Origin: JAFDZO01 sp041859205
Lineage (GTDB): Bacteria > Bacteroidota > Ignavibacteria > Tepidaquicellales > Tepidaquicellaceae
DNA: 20,921 bases
Assembly (NCBI GenBank): GCA_041859205.1
Contig: JBHEKU010000127.1
Span: 1-20,921, forward strand
Direction: 5' to 3'
This document shows, piece by piece, positions 1 to 7,723 of this stretch. Numbering within the stretch: position 1 is the stretch's first letter; each line of letters begins with the position of its first letter. The notes beneath the pieces are model-generated. The model was not told the DNA's origin and ran no database searches. It saw only the letters and a program-made list of their open reading frames with translations. Made by a program: the position numbers and the translations under genes.

Positions 1-720
1 TTCTTCACCTTTTTTAAACAATTCTTTTGTTCTGGTTACAAGCTCTTTTATTATGGTAATATACTTTTCGTTCTCTACTTTATTATTAAGCAGCTCATAA
101 CTATAATTATATTTTAGTAAAATTTCTTTTGGAATATACTCACGATCGATTTCGAGATCTCTTGCTACATCCTGCCAGAAATTTATAAGTTGAAGTCCTG
201 TGCAGATGTAGTCTGATAGCTCAAACAATTTTTTATCCCTCATTCCATTATAACCGAAGATATAAAGTACTAAATGCCCTACCGGATTTGCAGAATACTT
301 TGAATACTCAAGCAGCTCTTCGAATGTATCGTATTTATCTTTGACAGAATCCTGTTTAAAAGCTATTAACAGACTTTTAAATTCAACTGAAGGAATATTT
401 AAGTCCTGCAAAGTTTTATAAAGAGCAATAAAAATATATTTTGTCTCTTCGTGTAAATTTTCAAGCTGATTGTTTAAAACTTTCTCAAGTTCATCTTCCA
501 AAAGATTTAGCCTTGCAAGTTTTTCCCCGGAACTTAAAATAGCCGAGTCAGCTATATCATCTGCATATCTTGCAAATGAATAAACTGCATAAACATATTT
601 TCTTTTTCCTGCGGGGATTAAAAACGATGCTACAGGAAAGTTTTCATAATGATTTTTTGTAATCTTTTCGCAGTGTATAAATGCCTCATCAAAATTGATG
701 TTATCAATTGCTTTTTGCAT
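1..720 (-). CDS. hpnC: Hydroxysqualene synthase HpnC (squalene/phytoene synthase family), 3' end cut by window
   Basis: I read 240 codons from the ATG at 718-720 to the left edge with no stop. The protein starts with the HpnC-like stretch HYENFPVASFLIP (residues 24-36). The first aspartate-rich motif is YADDIAD (D54, D55, D58), NPVGHLVL follows near 145-152, and the second motif lies in LINFWQDVARD (D184, D188). These are the prenyl-diphosphate/Mg2+ sites of trans-isoprenoid head-to-head synthases. The 'ENFPVAS' and 'NFWQDVA' wording fits HpnC rather than HpnD or phytoene synthase. In the HpnCDE route HpnC turns presqualene diphosphate into hydroxysqualene, which HpnE then reduces to squalene for hopanoids. 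About 30-50 C-terminal residues are missing, judged from the usual family length. The gene starts 8 bases after the stop of the histidine kinase gene, so the two are probably cotranscribed. hpnD and hpnE may lie further left, outside the window. Confidence 0.88.
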   Translation of the reverse strand, partial: MQKAIDNINFDEAFIHCEKITKNHYENFPVASFLIPAGKRKYVYAVYSFARYADDIADSAILSSGEKLARLNLLEDELEKVLNNQLENLHEETKYIFIALYKTLQDLNIPSVEFKSLLIAFKQDSVKDKYDTFEELLEYSKYSANPVGHLVLYIFGYNGMRDKKLFELSDYICTGLQLINFWQDVARDLEIDREYIPKEILLKYNYSYELLNNKVENEKYITIIKELVTRTKELFKKGEE

Positions 721-728
721 CAATAAAT

Positions 729-2519
729 TTAACCTGAAATCAATTTGAATTTCACTCTAAAATTACTGCCTTCACCGTATGTGCTTTCGCACCAGACTTC
801 GCCGTCCATTGATTCAATTAATTTTTTTACTATTGATAAACCTAATCCGGTGGAATTTTCACCTGCAGTCGGCTTAGTGCTTAGCTTTGAGAATTTTTTA
901 AACAGCTTAGACATCTCTTCCTGTTTTATTCCCATACCTTCATCTATGAATGAAACTATTACATGCTGCTTTAATAAATCTTTTTCAATTTTTACTGTTA
1001 CTTCTGATTTCAATGGAGAATACTTTATAGAATTGGAAAAAAGATTTTCAAATACTTCATTCAGTCCCATGTAATCGGCAAGAATAACAAGCTTATCAAA
1101 TTCACATATCGTGTTTATTTTTATTCCTTTTCTTTCGGTTAAGACTGTATTATCTGAGATAACTTTTTCAAGAACCTCTAATATGTTAATTTCTTTTTTA
1201 GCTAAGTTGATTCTGCCGCTTTCGATAGCATTAATATCCAGAAAGTTTTTAATAATATCCTGCATACGCGTAGAAGTAAGCTCAATCTGCTCAAGCTTTC
1301 TATCTATCTGTTCAGGTGAATATTTGTCCTTTAATTTTCTCAGAGCAGAAACTGATAATGAAATAGCGCTAAGAGGATTTTTCAAGTCATGCGCAGCCAT
1401 TCCAAGGAATTCATTTTTTTCATTGTTAAGGTCAACTAGTTTTTCATTAACGGTTTTCAGTTCTTCATTTACTGACCTGTGAAACTCAGCCTCCTGCTGA
1501 ACCAATTCTACTTTGTGTAAAACATTGAGATATTCAATTTTAGAGTTGGACGATTCTTTAAACGTCTCTGAGACCAATGTATAACTTTTTCTGTAGTACT
1601 CACATGCTTTTTGATAATCTTCTATTTTATAATAAACCATACCGTACATATCCGTCATGTTAGGAATAATGTGAGTGTAATTATTTTTTAAGGAAATCTC
1701 TGAGCATTTATCAAGATTTTCAATAGCTTCGTGATACATTTCAAAAGTATAATTCAAAGATGCTTTCAGATAATACAGTTCAGCAGTATAATAATCAAAG
1801 CCATGCTTGATACTAAGCGCATGAGATTTATTGTAATATTCCATTGCTTTGTTCAGGTCTTTATAATAATCGGCTGCAACATTGCCAAGATTGTTATAAC
1901 AAATTAAAATCCCCTGATAGTCTTCTGTCTTCTTCTTTATTTCAAGACCTTCATTATAATATTTTTCACAATGTTCGTATTCACCCTTTTCAAAATATAC
2001 GTTGCCAAGGTTTATCAATATCATCCCCCTTCCTTTTTCATCGAAGAGTTCATCCTTAATCTTTAAAGCAAGGTTAAGATAATCAAGAGCATTATCAAAT
2101 TCTTTCAGATGAAGATAACAATTCCCTATTGTGTTACAGCATGTCGATTCTAATACGCGGTTTTTTGTCTTTCTCGTTATCTTTAATGATTCAAAAGCAT
2201 TCTTCAGACTTTCAGCATAATCACCATATTTGTACTGACAAATTGCTATGAGATTTCTGCAGTCAGCCTCTTCATTTATAAGTCCCAATGAACTGCAGAT
2301 CGGCAGAGCCTCAAGAGTTTTCTCCAGTGACTTATCATACATTGTATTGCGGTAATGGATACGACCGGAAAGCAAAAGGCTTTTAGCTAAAAGAGGTTCA
2401 TTTCTTTTTTCGCGGGCTATAGATTCTATTTTAATAGCTTCCTCAAGGGCTTTTTCCCTGTCGGAATCTATCTTTTTCTGATATTCGTCAAGTATAGTAT
2501 TTAAAACCTTTTCGTCCAT
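729..2519 (-). CDS. Cytoplasmic TPR-repeat sensor histidine kinase
   Basis: The 596-residue protein has an N-terminal array of TPR-like helical repeats (about residues 10-315; for example 'LGNVYFEKGEYEHCEKYYNE' and 'NNLGNVA..YYKDLNKAMEYY'). A predicted coiled coil follows (about 320-365). Then comes a HisKA domain with the H-box MAAHDLKNPLSA and phosphoacceptor His377, and a HATPase_c domain: N box ENLFSNSIKYSP, G1 DEGMGIKQEE, F box KLFKKFSKL, G2 TGLGLSIVKKLIES. I see no signal peptide or transmembrane segment, so it should sense an intracellular ligand or partner through the TPRs. No receiver domain or response-regulator gene lies in the window, so it is an orphan here. It sits directly upstream of hpnC with an 8-base gap. 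A role in controlling membrane lipid synthesis is only a positional inference. Confidence 0.9.
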   Translation of the reverse strand: MDEKVLNTILDEYQKKIDSDREKALEEAIKIESIAREKRNEPLLAKSLLLSGRIHYRNTMYDKSLEKTLEALPICSSLGLINEEADCRNLIAICQYKYGDYAESLKNAFESLKITRKTKNRVLESTCCNTIGNCYLHLKEFDNALDYLNLALKIKDELFDEKGRGMILINLGNVYFEKGEYEHCEKYYNEGLEIKKKTEDYQGILICYNNLGNVAADYYKDLNKAMEYYNKSHALSIKHGFDYYTAELYYLKASLNYTFEMYHEAIENLDKCSEISLKNNYTHIIPNMTDMYGMVYYKIEDYQKACEYYRKSYTLVSETFKESSNSKIEYLNVLHKVELVQQEAEFHRSVNEELKTVNEKLVDLNNEKNEFLGMAAHDLKNPLSAISLSVSALRKLKDKYSPEQIDRKLEQIELTSTRMQDIIKNFLDINAIESGRINLAKKEINILEVLEKVISDNTVLTERKGIKINTICEFDKLVILADYMGLNEVFENLFSNSIKYSPLKSEVTVKIEKDLLKQHVIVSFIDEGMGIKQEEMSKLFKKFSKLSTKPTAGENSTGLGLSIVKKLIESMDGEVWCESTYGEGSNFRVKFKLISG

Positions 2520-2794
2520 TAAAATGGCTAAGATTTGCTGCTTTCAAATATTATGGATGGGATATTGGATTTCTAATATAGCAAACTAATTAAGATAAAA
2601 AAACTGAAAATAGTCTAATGACAGGAAAGTAAGTTAAGGTCGATTTAAAATTTTAAAATTCAGGTGCTTCGATGGGTCATTTTTACTTATCAACATACAG
2701 GGAAATAAAATATATAGCAGGATAAAAAATAAAAATATATATTACAGGCAGCCCGGGCTAGGGGAGGTTATACTTAAATTCATAAAGTAAAATT

Positions 2795-2923
2795 ATGGAA
2801 GAAAAAAAATCCGCTGCCGGCAGCGTTATGGTAAAGGGAATAATATGGTTTGTTATTCTCTCAACAATTTTTATTATCTACCTTTCAATAAAGCTCTTCT
2901 ATGTTGGGAATACTTTCCGATGA
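2795..2923 (+). CDS. Small single-span membrane protein (42 aa), unrecognised
   Basis: A short plus-strand frame runs from ATG 2795 to TGA 2921-2923. It encodes 42 residues: a charged N-terminus (MEEKKSAAGSVMVKG), one strongly hydrophobic segment (IIWFVILSTIFIIYLSI, about residues 16-32) and a short basic tail ending KLFYVGNTFR. This composition fits a real small inner-membrane protein rather than a chance ORF. It is the only plus-strand gene between the minus-strand kinase and the 2H phosphoesterase. A purine-rich GGGGAGG lies about 28 bases upstream, too far for a classical ribosome site, so initiation is uncertain. The 275 bases before it (2520-2794) hold no other gene that I can see. Function unknown. 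Confidence 0.5.
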   Translation: MEEKKSAAGSVMVKGIIWFVILSTIFIIYLSIKLFYVGNTFR

Positions 2924-2965
2924 ATAATTAATGTGACTCATCCCGGTTAATTTCAAATTCTCGGT

Positions 2966-3487
2966 TTACTTTGAAAGAAGTTTTATTTTTTCAAGTGTTG
3001 TTGCCTGCTCATAATTTACAATATCTATAGAAGAAATTTTTCCGGTAATTTCGAAATCTTGTGAATTCCAATCATTAACCATTTTTTTACAAGCTAAAAT
3101 ATTTATTGAATTACCTATGGTAATATGGGGAATGAAATCAATATCTAACCGGAGATAAGATGATAACCTGCCACTATAAAGCTTATCGTGCAGCTTGATT
3201 ATATTACTATGCCCTTCATCAGGAACAAGAAACGCGTAATAATTTTCTGTGAACGCATCTTTATTTATAGTAGCACTGCGAAGTGTAAATGTGAAAGGTT
3301 GGATTCCCTGAAGTTGTTTTTTTATTTCTTCAGTAAAAATTTTTTCTGAAAAATCTCTCACAGGAAACACCAGAGTAAAATGTGTCCTGATTATATCATA
3401 TAGAGAATCATGTTCTCTCCTGTAATTTTCAATGAGATTATAATCTTTTTCCGAAAGTTCAGGATATGCTACTGCTAAGAGTTTCAT
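2966..3487 (-). CDS. 2'-5' RNA ligase / 2H phosphoesterase family protein
   Basis: The 173-residue protein carries the two HxT/S motifs that define the 2H phosphoesterase superfamily: H36-F-T38 (THFTLVFPV) and H121-I-T123 (PHITIGNS). The ~85-residue spacing is normal for the fold. Family members act on 2',3'-cyclic phosphates or 2'-5' phosphodiester bonds in RNA or nucleotides; the substrate here cannot be told. There is no signal peptide, so it should be cytosolic. It lies beyond the terminator-like hairpin at 3534-3563, so it is likely a separate transcript from the large cluster upstream, although it runs in the same direction. The ATG at 3485-3487 gives the expected MKLLAVAYPEL start, where the first beta strand begins. 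Confidence 0.8.
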   Translation of the reverse strand: MKLLAVAYPELSEKDYNLIENYRREHDSLYDIIRTHFTLVFPVRDFSEKIFTEEIKKQLQGIQPFTFTLRSATINKDAFTENYYAFLVPDEGHSNIIKLHDKLYSGRLSSYLRLDIDFIPHITIGNSINILACKKMVNDWNSQDFEITGKISSIDIVNYEQATTLEKIKLLSK

Positions 3488-3533
3488 TCAGCAATGATAA
3501 CTCTTTTACGAAAAAATTATCATCTAAAAATTT

Positions 3534-3563
3534 CGGACTTTGAAGTATTACCTCCAAAGCCCG
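3534..3563 (-). terminator. Probable intrinsic terminator at the end of the small-enzyme cluster
   Basis: Read on the minus strand, a 12-bp stem (CGGGCTTTGGAG / CTTCAAAGTCCG, two G-U pairs) with a 6-base loop is followed by AAATTTTTAG. It sits 16 bases past the stop of the last cluster gene (VOC protein at 3580). The U-tract is short and interrupted, so termination may be partial. Confidence 0.5.
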
Positions 3564-3579
3564 TATTACTTAGAAAAAA

Positions 3580-4008
3580 CTATCCTCTCGGAGCATCATA
3601 ACTAATCATCCATGAGATTCCGAATTTATCAACACACATACCGAAATATGAACCCCAGAATGCATCTGCCATGGGCATGATTGTATTCCCGCCGGCTGAA
3701 AGCCCGTTGAAGAATTTATCTGCATCTTCTTTGCTATCTGTACTTACAGAAATATTATATCCGCCGCTACCGTAAGTCACACTCATTGAAGGAGGGCAAT
3801 CGCTTGCCATAAGAACACTCTTTCCTATTGGGAAAGATACATGCATAATTTTGTTTCCATCCGGTGTTCCATGATCCATAGGTACATCACTTGGAACATC
3901 TTTGTATCTCATTATCATTGCAAACTCACCGCCGAATACCGATTTATAATAATTCATTGCTTCTTCGCAATTACCGTTAAAGTTAAGATAGGGATTTAGT
4001 GTTGACAT
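3580..4008 (-). CDS. VOC-superfamily protein, PhnB/YjdN-like
   Basis: The 142-residue protein begins MSTLNPYLNFNGNCEEAMNY, the standard opening of the PhnB/YjdN branch of the vicinal-oxygen-chelate fold. It ends with the equally typical WGSYFGMCVDKFGISWMISY. The middle holds MHVSFPIGKSVLMASDCP and ISVSTDSKEDADKFFNGL. Members are small cytosolic dimers. Some bind metal and act as glyoxalase- or dioxygenase-like enzymes, but most PhnB-like ones have no assigned reaction. It is the most downstream gene of the cluster that ends at 3580, 35 bases after the DoxX gene. It is one of three VOC proteins in the cluster (with 5861-6346 and 6425-6835). Confidence 0.85.
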   Translation of the reverse strand: MSTLNPYLNFNGNCEEAMNYYKSVFGGEFAMIMRYKDVPSDVPMDHGTPDGNKIMHVSFPIGKSVLMASDCPPSMSVTYGSGGYNISVSTDSKEDADKFFNGLSAGGNTIMPMADAFWGSYFGMCVDKFGISWMISYDAPRG

Positions 4009-4043
4009 TTTTTCAATTTTAAATTTTAAAATATTTTTAATTA

Positions 4044-4478
4044 TTAATTGAGAGAATTTTTATTCTTTTTAAAAAATATATAATCCAGACTGTACTTTCC
4101 GGCTCCGAAGAATAACAGGCAAATAAGAACTGCAAGCATATTGAGCGGGTTCATTACATTATACCACTGATCCTGCATAGAGAAGTGTGTTAATGCTGCC
4201 ATTATCATCGTGAAGCCCATGAATAAAGTTACAGGCCGGATAAATAAACCGAGTATCAACAAAATTCCGCCGCCAAACTCGCTAAGTGATGCCATAAATC
4301 CCCAGAAGGTATGACCGAATGAGATTCCCACATTACCCATTGCGCCTCCAACCATAGCCCAGAACTCGGGACCGCCTTGAATTTTAGGCAAACCGTAGAT
4401 AAAGGCAAATGCTATTCCTATGGCAACTCTTAACACAAATATTCCTATATCCTTATTGTTTTCCAGAAAGTTTTTCAT
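4044..4478 (-). CDS. DoxX-family integral membrane protein
   Basis: The 144-residue protein has four hydrophobic segments (about residues 12-32, 55-78, 80-96 and 106-126), the usual DoxX/DoxD layout. It has the recognisable GIAFAFIYGLPKI near the N-terminus and FGGGILLILGLFIRPVTLFMG in the middle. The short basic C-terminal tail (FFKKNKNSLN) is probably cytosolic. DoxX proteins are small inner-membrane proteins linked in various bacteria to thiosulfate/quinone chemistry or redox stress, but no reaction can be assigned here. It is the only intact membrane protein in the cluster. A second, truncated DoxX-like remnant lies at 8707-8841. Confidence 0.85.
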   Translation of the reverse strand: MKNFLENNKDIGIFVLRVAIGIAFAFIYGLPKIQGGPEFWAMVGGAMGNVGISFGHTFWGFMASLSEFGGGILLILGLFIRPVTLFMGFTMIMAALTHFSMQDQWYNVMNPLNMLAVLICLLFFGAGKYSLDYIFFKKNKNSLN

Positions 4479-4502
4479 GAATATTTATTTAAATTTATCA
4501 GA

Positions 4503-5042
4503 TTATTTTTTTTCGTAGTGATTTACAATTACTCCCGATGGAGAAGCTTTTGACTTCACAAGCTTAAGCACTTTCATATCAATTCCTTCGAACAAATGCA
4601 AACCTTTACCCAATATTACCGGTACTGTCATAAGATAATACTCATCTATCAATCCAAGCTTTGCAAACGAAGTTACAAGTCCGCAGCCGCCGTACAAAAT
4701 TAAATTTTTTCCGGGCTTACCCTTTTCCTCCTGAATTTTTTCTTCAATGTTACTTGCAACTGTAACATTCGGGTATTCCATTGAAGTAAGGGTTTTTGAA
4801 AAAACAATTTTGGGCAATGTGTTAATCTTTTCACCAAATTCTGTTTTATCGTTCGGCCAGTAATCTAAAAATCCTTTCGCCATTCCTCTTCCAAGTAGAA
4901 TTAAATCGGATGAGTAAAGAAGTTCATCAGCAGGACTTTCTGACTCGGTGCCAACATTAGCAAACATCCAATCTAGCTCGCCGTTTGGTCCTGCTACGAA
5001 ACCGTCAATGGAAGTATACATTTGCAAAATTACTTTTCTCAT
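4503..5042 (-). CDS. Dihydrofolate reductase / RibD C-terminal family reductase, copy 1
   Basis: The 179-residue protein opens with MRKVILQMYTSIDGFVAGPNGELDWMF, the RibD_C/'DHFR-family' signature. It has LILLGRGMAKGFLDYWP (residues ~47-63, nucleotide-binding region), KIVFSKTL and the C-terminal ILYGGCGLVTSFAKLGLIDEYYLMTVPVILGKG. These proteins share the fold of the NADPH-dependent reductase half of RibD and of DHFR. Most stand-alone members have no proven substrate. This one probably acts as a cytosolic dimeric NAD(P)H reductase. It is one of three paralogues in the cluster and sits 10 bases downstream of copy 2, so at least these two look like a tandem pair. Confidence 0.87.
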   Translation of the reverse strand: MRKVILQMYTSIDGFVAGPNGELDWMFANVGTESESPADELLYSSDLILLGRGMAKGFLDYWPNDKTEFGEKINTLPKIVFSKTLTSMEYPNVTVASNIEEKIQEEKGKPGKNLILYGGCGLVTSFAKLGLIDEYYLMTVPVILGKGLHLFEGIDMKVLKLVKSKASPSGVIVNHYEKK

Positions 5043-5052
5043 TTTTTAAATT

Positions 5053-5613
5053 TTAATTTAAAACTTTCTCAGGTTCGTAATATAGAATCATCACACCTGA
5101 TTTTAATTTTTTTGATTTTAGAAGATTCAGTTTTATCTTCTCATTAATGCTCTTAAACATCGGATTACCTTTACCCAAAATAACGGGGTTTAAAATTATT
5201 CTGTATTCATCAACCAATCCCTGATTTGTTAAGAAGGATACAATCTCACCGCTTCCGAATATTACCATGTTTTTTCCCGGAAGTTTTTTCATTTCGTGAA
5301 TTTCTTCGGCGATGTTATCTCTTATTATTTTAGAATTATTCCATTCCGCGTTTGCTAAAGTTTTTGAAAACACTATTTTCGGAAGCTTGTTCATCTGGTG
5401 CGTTATAGTCGGATCATTATCGTCAGCTGTTGGCCAGTATTTTTCCATCATCTGATATGTTTTGCGGCCGAACAAAATAGTATCAACTGTTTTAAACAAT
5501 TCTTTTACATAATCAAAAAATTCTTCTTCTACAATAAACCAATCCAGTTCTCCTTTTGGTCCTTCAAAGAATCCGTCCAGTGTCACAAGATTTGAGACAA
5601 TTACTTTTCTCAT
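5053..5613 (-). CDS. Dihydrofolate reductase / RibD C-terminal family reductase, copy 2
   Basis: I take ATG 5611-5613 as the start, giving MRKVIVSNLVTLDGFFEGPKG and 186 residues. A TTG one codon upstream would merely add a residue. The body has TILFGRKTYQMMEKYWPTAD, KIVFSKTLANAEW, NMVIFGSGEIVSFLTNQGLVDEY and NPVILGKGNPMF, all family hallmarks. It carries more of the family's usual wording than copy 1 ('FGRKTYQMM', 'FGSGEIVSFL'). It should be a soluble NAD(P)H-dependent reductase of unknown substrate. It lies in the same operon as copies 1 and 3; the three differ enough to have separate substrates rather than being recent duplicates. Confidence 0.88.
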   Translation of the reverse strand: MRKVIVSNLVTLDGFFEGPKGELDWFIVEEEFFDYVKELFKTVDTILFGRKTYQMMEKYWPTADDNDPTITHQMNKLPKIVFSKTLANAEWNNSKIIRDNIAEEIHEMKKLPGKNMVIFGSGEIVSFLTNQGLVDEYRIILNPVILGKGNPMFKSINEKIKLNLLKSKKLKSGVMILYYEPEKVLN

Positions 5614-5641
5614 CAAAATAAAATTTTATAGTTTGCTCTGA

Positions 5642-5848
5642 TTAATCTAATACCTCACAAATAAAACCTTTACAGGTTAAAACTTCTGATATTTTCTCCG
5701 GTATTACCTCATCGCTTTCAACACGGAGTATCTTATCGCAGTCATCAAGATCGAAGTTTATATTACCGCCGAAGAGCGAATGCAATTCGACGGTAATTTT
5801 ATCTGCGATAATTTTATCTTCAACATTTGTTTTAAAAACCTCAACCAT
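5642..5848 (-). CDS. Small HMA-fold-like protein (68 aa), uncharacterised
   Basis: The 68-residue protein starts MVEVFKTNVEDKIIADKITVEL and ends GFICEVLD. The alternating pattern (beta strand VEVFKTNV, helix ADKITVELHSLF, strand INFDLDDCDKILRVES, helix PEKISEVLTCKG, strand FICEVL) is the beta-alpha-beta-beta-alpha-beta order of ferredoxin-like HMA domains. The metal-binding CxxC that HMA proteins carry in the first loop is absent. Three cysteines occur elsewhere: DDCDK, TCKG and FICEV. I recognise the type as a small protein found in Bacteroidota-like genomes, but no function is known to me. It sits 12 bases from the VOC gene upstream and 28 from reductase copy 2, clearly inside the operon. 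Confidence 0.7.
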   Translation of the reverse strand: MVEVFKTNVEDKIIADKITVELHSLFGGNINFDLDDCDKILRVESDEVIPEKISEVLTCKGFICEVLD

Positions 5849-5860
5849 TATTTCGATTGT

Positions 5861-6346
5861 TTACTTTCCTTCAGCTGCTTCTTCAATTTTTTGAATGTCA
5901 ATCTTCTTCATTTGAAGCATCGCAGCCATTGCTCTTCTTCCTACATCACCGCCTTTTGACACAAGCTCTATTAAACGTGTAGGAGTAATCTGCCACGAAA
6001 GACCGAATTTATCTTTCAGCCATCCGCACTGGGATTCCTGTCCTCCGTCGGCTGTAAGCGCATTCCAGTATTTATCAACCTCTTCCTGTGATGAGCAATT
6101 CACAACAAATGAAACTGATTCATTAAATTTAAAAACGGGTCCGGCATTCATTGCTGTGAACTTTAGGCCGTCAAGCTCAAATGAAACTGTCATTACTGAA
6201 CCTTCCGGCATGCCTGCTGCTTTTGCTCCTTCAGCCGGGTAGTGTGTTGTGGATGTGATTTTTGAATTAGGAAACAGTGAAGTGTAAAGCTTTGCTGCTT
6301 CTTCTGCCTGAGTATCGTACCATAGGAATGGAGTTATTTTACTCAT
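5861..6346 (-). CDS. VOC-superfamily protein, '3-demethylubiquinone-9 3-methyltransferase' domain type
   Basis: The 161-residue protein starts MSKITPFLWYDTQAEEAAKL and contains YTSLFPNSKI, GSVMTVSFELDGLKFTAMNAGP, FVVNCSSQEEVDKYWNAL and CGWLKDKFGLSWQITP. This is the PhnB-type VOC subgroup, often mislabelled 3-demethylubiquinone methyltransferase; nothing here suggests a SAM site. The C-terminal RRAMAAMLQMKKIDIQKIEEA is the typical helical tail of this subgroup. It is a cytosolic dimer by family knowledge, with no assigned substrate. It lies 12 bases upstream of the 68-residue gene and after a 78-base A/T-rich gap, the longest gap within the cluster. Confidence 0.87.
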   Translation of the reverse strand: MSKITPFLWYDTQAEEAAKLYTSLFPNSKITSTTHYPAEGAKAAGMPEGSVMTVSFELDGLKFTAMNAGPVFKFNESVSFVVNCSSQEEVDKYWNALTADGGQESQCGWLKDKFGLSWQITPTRLIELVSKGGDVGRRAMAAMLQMKKIDIQKIEEAAEGK

Positions 6347-6424
6347 AATGATTATGTAATAATTTTTGAAATATTTTTTAAGATCACGTTTAAATTCATA
6401 TTACTAATTACAAATTATTAATTA

Positions 6425-6835
6425 TTAATTGGAAGATGGCATTGCACTCATATCAATGTAACTATATTCCCAGCAGTGACCGTCAAGATCTGTAAATCCG
6501 TGATTATACATCCAGCCATAATCTTGTATTTCACCGGGAGCAGTTCCGCCTGCTTCGAGAGCTTTCTTTACCATATCATCCACTTCTTCTCTGTTATCAG
6601 CAGAGAGGCAAATAATGGCTTCATTGGATTTAGACGTGTCAGCTATTTCTCTTTTTGTGAAGCTCTTAAAGAAAGGCTCAACTAAAAGCATTACAAAAAT
6701 ATTATCGCCGACTATCATGCACGTTGCATTTTCATCAGTGAATTGAGGATTAAAAGTGTAACTGAGCTTGGTAAAAAACTCAATTGATTTTTTCAGGTCT
6801 TTTACCGGTAAGTTAACAAAAATTTGTTTAGCCAT
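6425..6835 (-). CDS. VOC-superfamily (glyoxalase/bleomycin-resistance) protein
   Basis: The 136-residue protein starts MAKQIFVNLPVKDLKKSIEFF, then FTDENATCMIVGDNIFVMLL, CLSADNREEVDDMVKKALEAGG and GWMYNHGFTDLDGHCWEY. The 'FTDLDGHCWEYSYID' block is the conserved second beta-alpha-beta-beta-beta unit; H and E there are usual metal-ligand positions, so a metal site may be retained. Compared with the two PhnB-type neighbours, this is the classical lactoylglutathione-lyase-like branch. The substrate is unknown. In this operon a role in opening, isomerising or sequestering an electrophile or drug would be plausible inference only. Confidence 0.85.
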   Translation of the reverse strand: MAKQIFVNLPVKDLKKSIEFFTKLSYTFNPQFTDENATCMIVGDNIFVMLLVEPFFKSFTKREIADTSKSNEAIICLSADNREEVDDMVKKALEAGGTAPGEIQDYGWMYNHGFTDLDGHCWEYSYIDMSAMPSSN

Positions 6836-6868
6836 TATTTTATGTTTTAAATCTTTTTTATAATAATT

Positions 6869-7309
6869 TTAATTTTGTTCTGCGAGTTCTTTAAGCTTTG
6901 AAAATGCTTTTTCCCATAAGCCTGACATCATTTCGTACATTTCATCATTCATATCGCCTTCTACATCAAGAGTGGTTACACCTTCTTTCTCAGACACTAT
7001 ATATGTTTCTCTACCGCCTGCTACGCCGCAAGCCATATCGCTATCGTAATCTTCGACACCGTTTACGAGCATTCCTGTATACTCCATAGAGAGAATTTCA
7101 GTAGGATCATTTTTTATAATTTTAGCAATTAGTCCATTATCATCATTACCTTTAAAAATTGCCTTACTGCCTACTTTCCAGTCAGTAACAGCATGTGAGC
7201 CTTCGTGAAACTCAGCATACCAGATTCTGGTATATTTATCTTCTGTTAATACTTCCCAGACTTTTTCTTTTGAAGCTTTTATTTCGATGGATTTTTTTAT
7301 TGTTTTCAT
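6869..7309 (-). CDS. SRPBCC / AHSA1-domain protein
   Basis: The 146-residue protein opens with MKTIKKSIEIKASKEKVWEV, the standard first strand and helix of the START/AHSA1 (Aha1 C-terminal-like) helix-grip fold. It has WYAEF, DWKVGSKAIFKG and a long C-terminal helix MYEMMSGLWEKAFSKLKELAEQN. The fold makes a deep hydrophobic ligand pocket. Most bacterial AHSA1 proteins are uncharacterised and thought to bind lipids or aromatic small molecules. There is no signal peptide. Gaps to its neighbours are 33 and 35 bases, with A/T-only leaders and no Shine-Dalgarno sequence. In this operon it may serve as a ligand carrier or detoxifier (inference). Confidence 0.85.
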   Translation of the reverse strand: MKTIKKSIEIKASKEKVWEVLTEDKYTRIWYAEFHEGSHAVTDWKVGSKAIFKGNDDNGLIAKIIKNDPTEILSMEYTGMLVNGVEDYDSDMACGVAGGRETYIVSEKEGVTTLDVEGDMNDEMYEMMSGLWEKAFSKLKELAEQN

Positions 7310-7344
7310 TTCTAATATTTTAATTTTTTAAAATAATTTTTAAT

Positions 7345-7686
7345 TTAAGTTTCTCTTCCGAAGTAAACATCTACAGATTTAATTTTTCCGTTTTCTGCAG
7401 TAAAAAATTCAGTATTGCGGAACGACTTACCGTCATTCATAATACATTCATATCTAACAAATGCTTCATTTTCTTCAACAAATATTTTTTCCAATGTAAT
7501 AGTTTTCACTAATTCAGCGAAAGGCCAGCATCTTTCAAAATAAGTTTCTTTATTAATTCTGTCATCCTCAGGACTTGAAAAAGTAAATTCATCACTTAGT
7601 AATCTCTCTAAGATACTTCTGTCTTTTATTTCATAGGCATGAAAACATTGACGAATTACTTCTGATATATTATTTCGGTTAGACAT
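7345..7686 (-). CDS. SnoaL-like / NTF2-fold protein, copy 1
   Basis: I choose ATG 7684-7686, giving 113 residues starting MSNRNNISEVIRQCFHAYEI. The frame is open 34 codons further upstream, but that extension overlaps the previous gene and reads as basic, non-conserved sequence. The protein has the SnoaL/NTF2 pattern: a helix (ISEVIRQCFHAYEIKDRSILERLLSDEFTF), 'FERCWPF', and C-terminal strands ending GKIKSVDVYFGRE. NTF2-like folds form a cone-shaped pocket used by cyclases, isomerases and small-molecule binders. It is the shorter of two adjacent NTF2-like genes and lies 37 bases downstream of the second. Confidence 0.78.
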   Translation of the reverse strand: MSNRNNISEVIRQCFHAYEIKDRSILERLLSDEFTFSSPEDDRINKETYFERCWPFAELVKTITLEKIFVEENEAFVRYECIMNDGKSFRNTEFFTAENGKIKSVDVYFGRET

Positions 7687-7723
7687 ATTCTTGATTTGAA
7701 TTTTGAAACGCTTTCTAAAATTC

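Noticed and set aside
745..1482. Plus-strand frames inside the histidine kinase
   Set aside because: They lie wholly antisense to a kinase with all catalytic motifs and show no recognisable domains.
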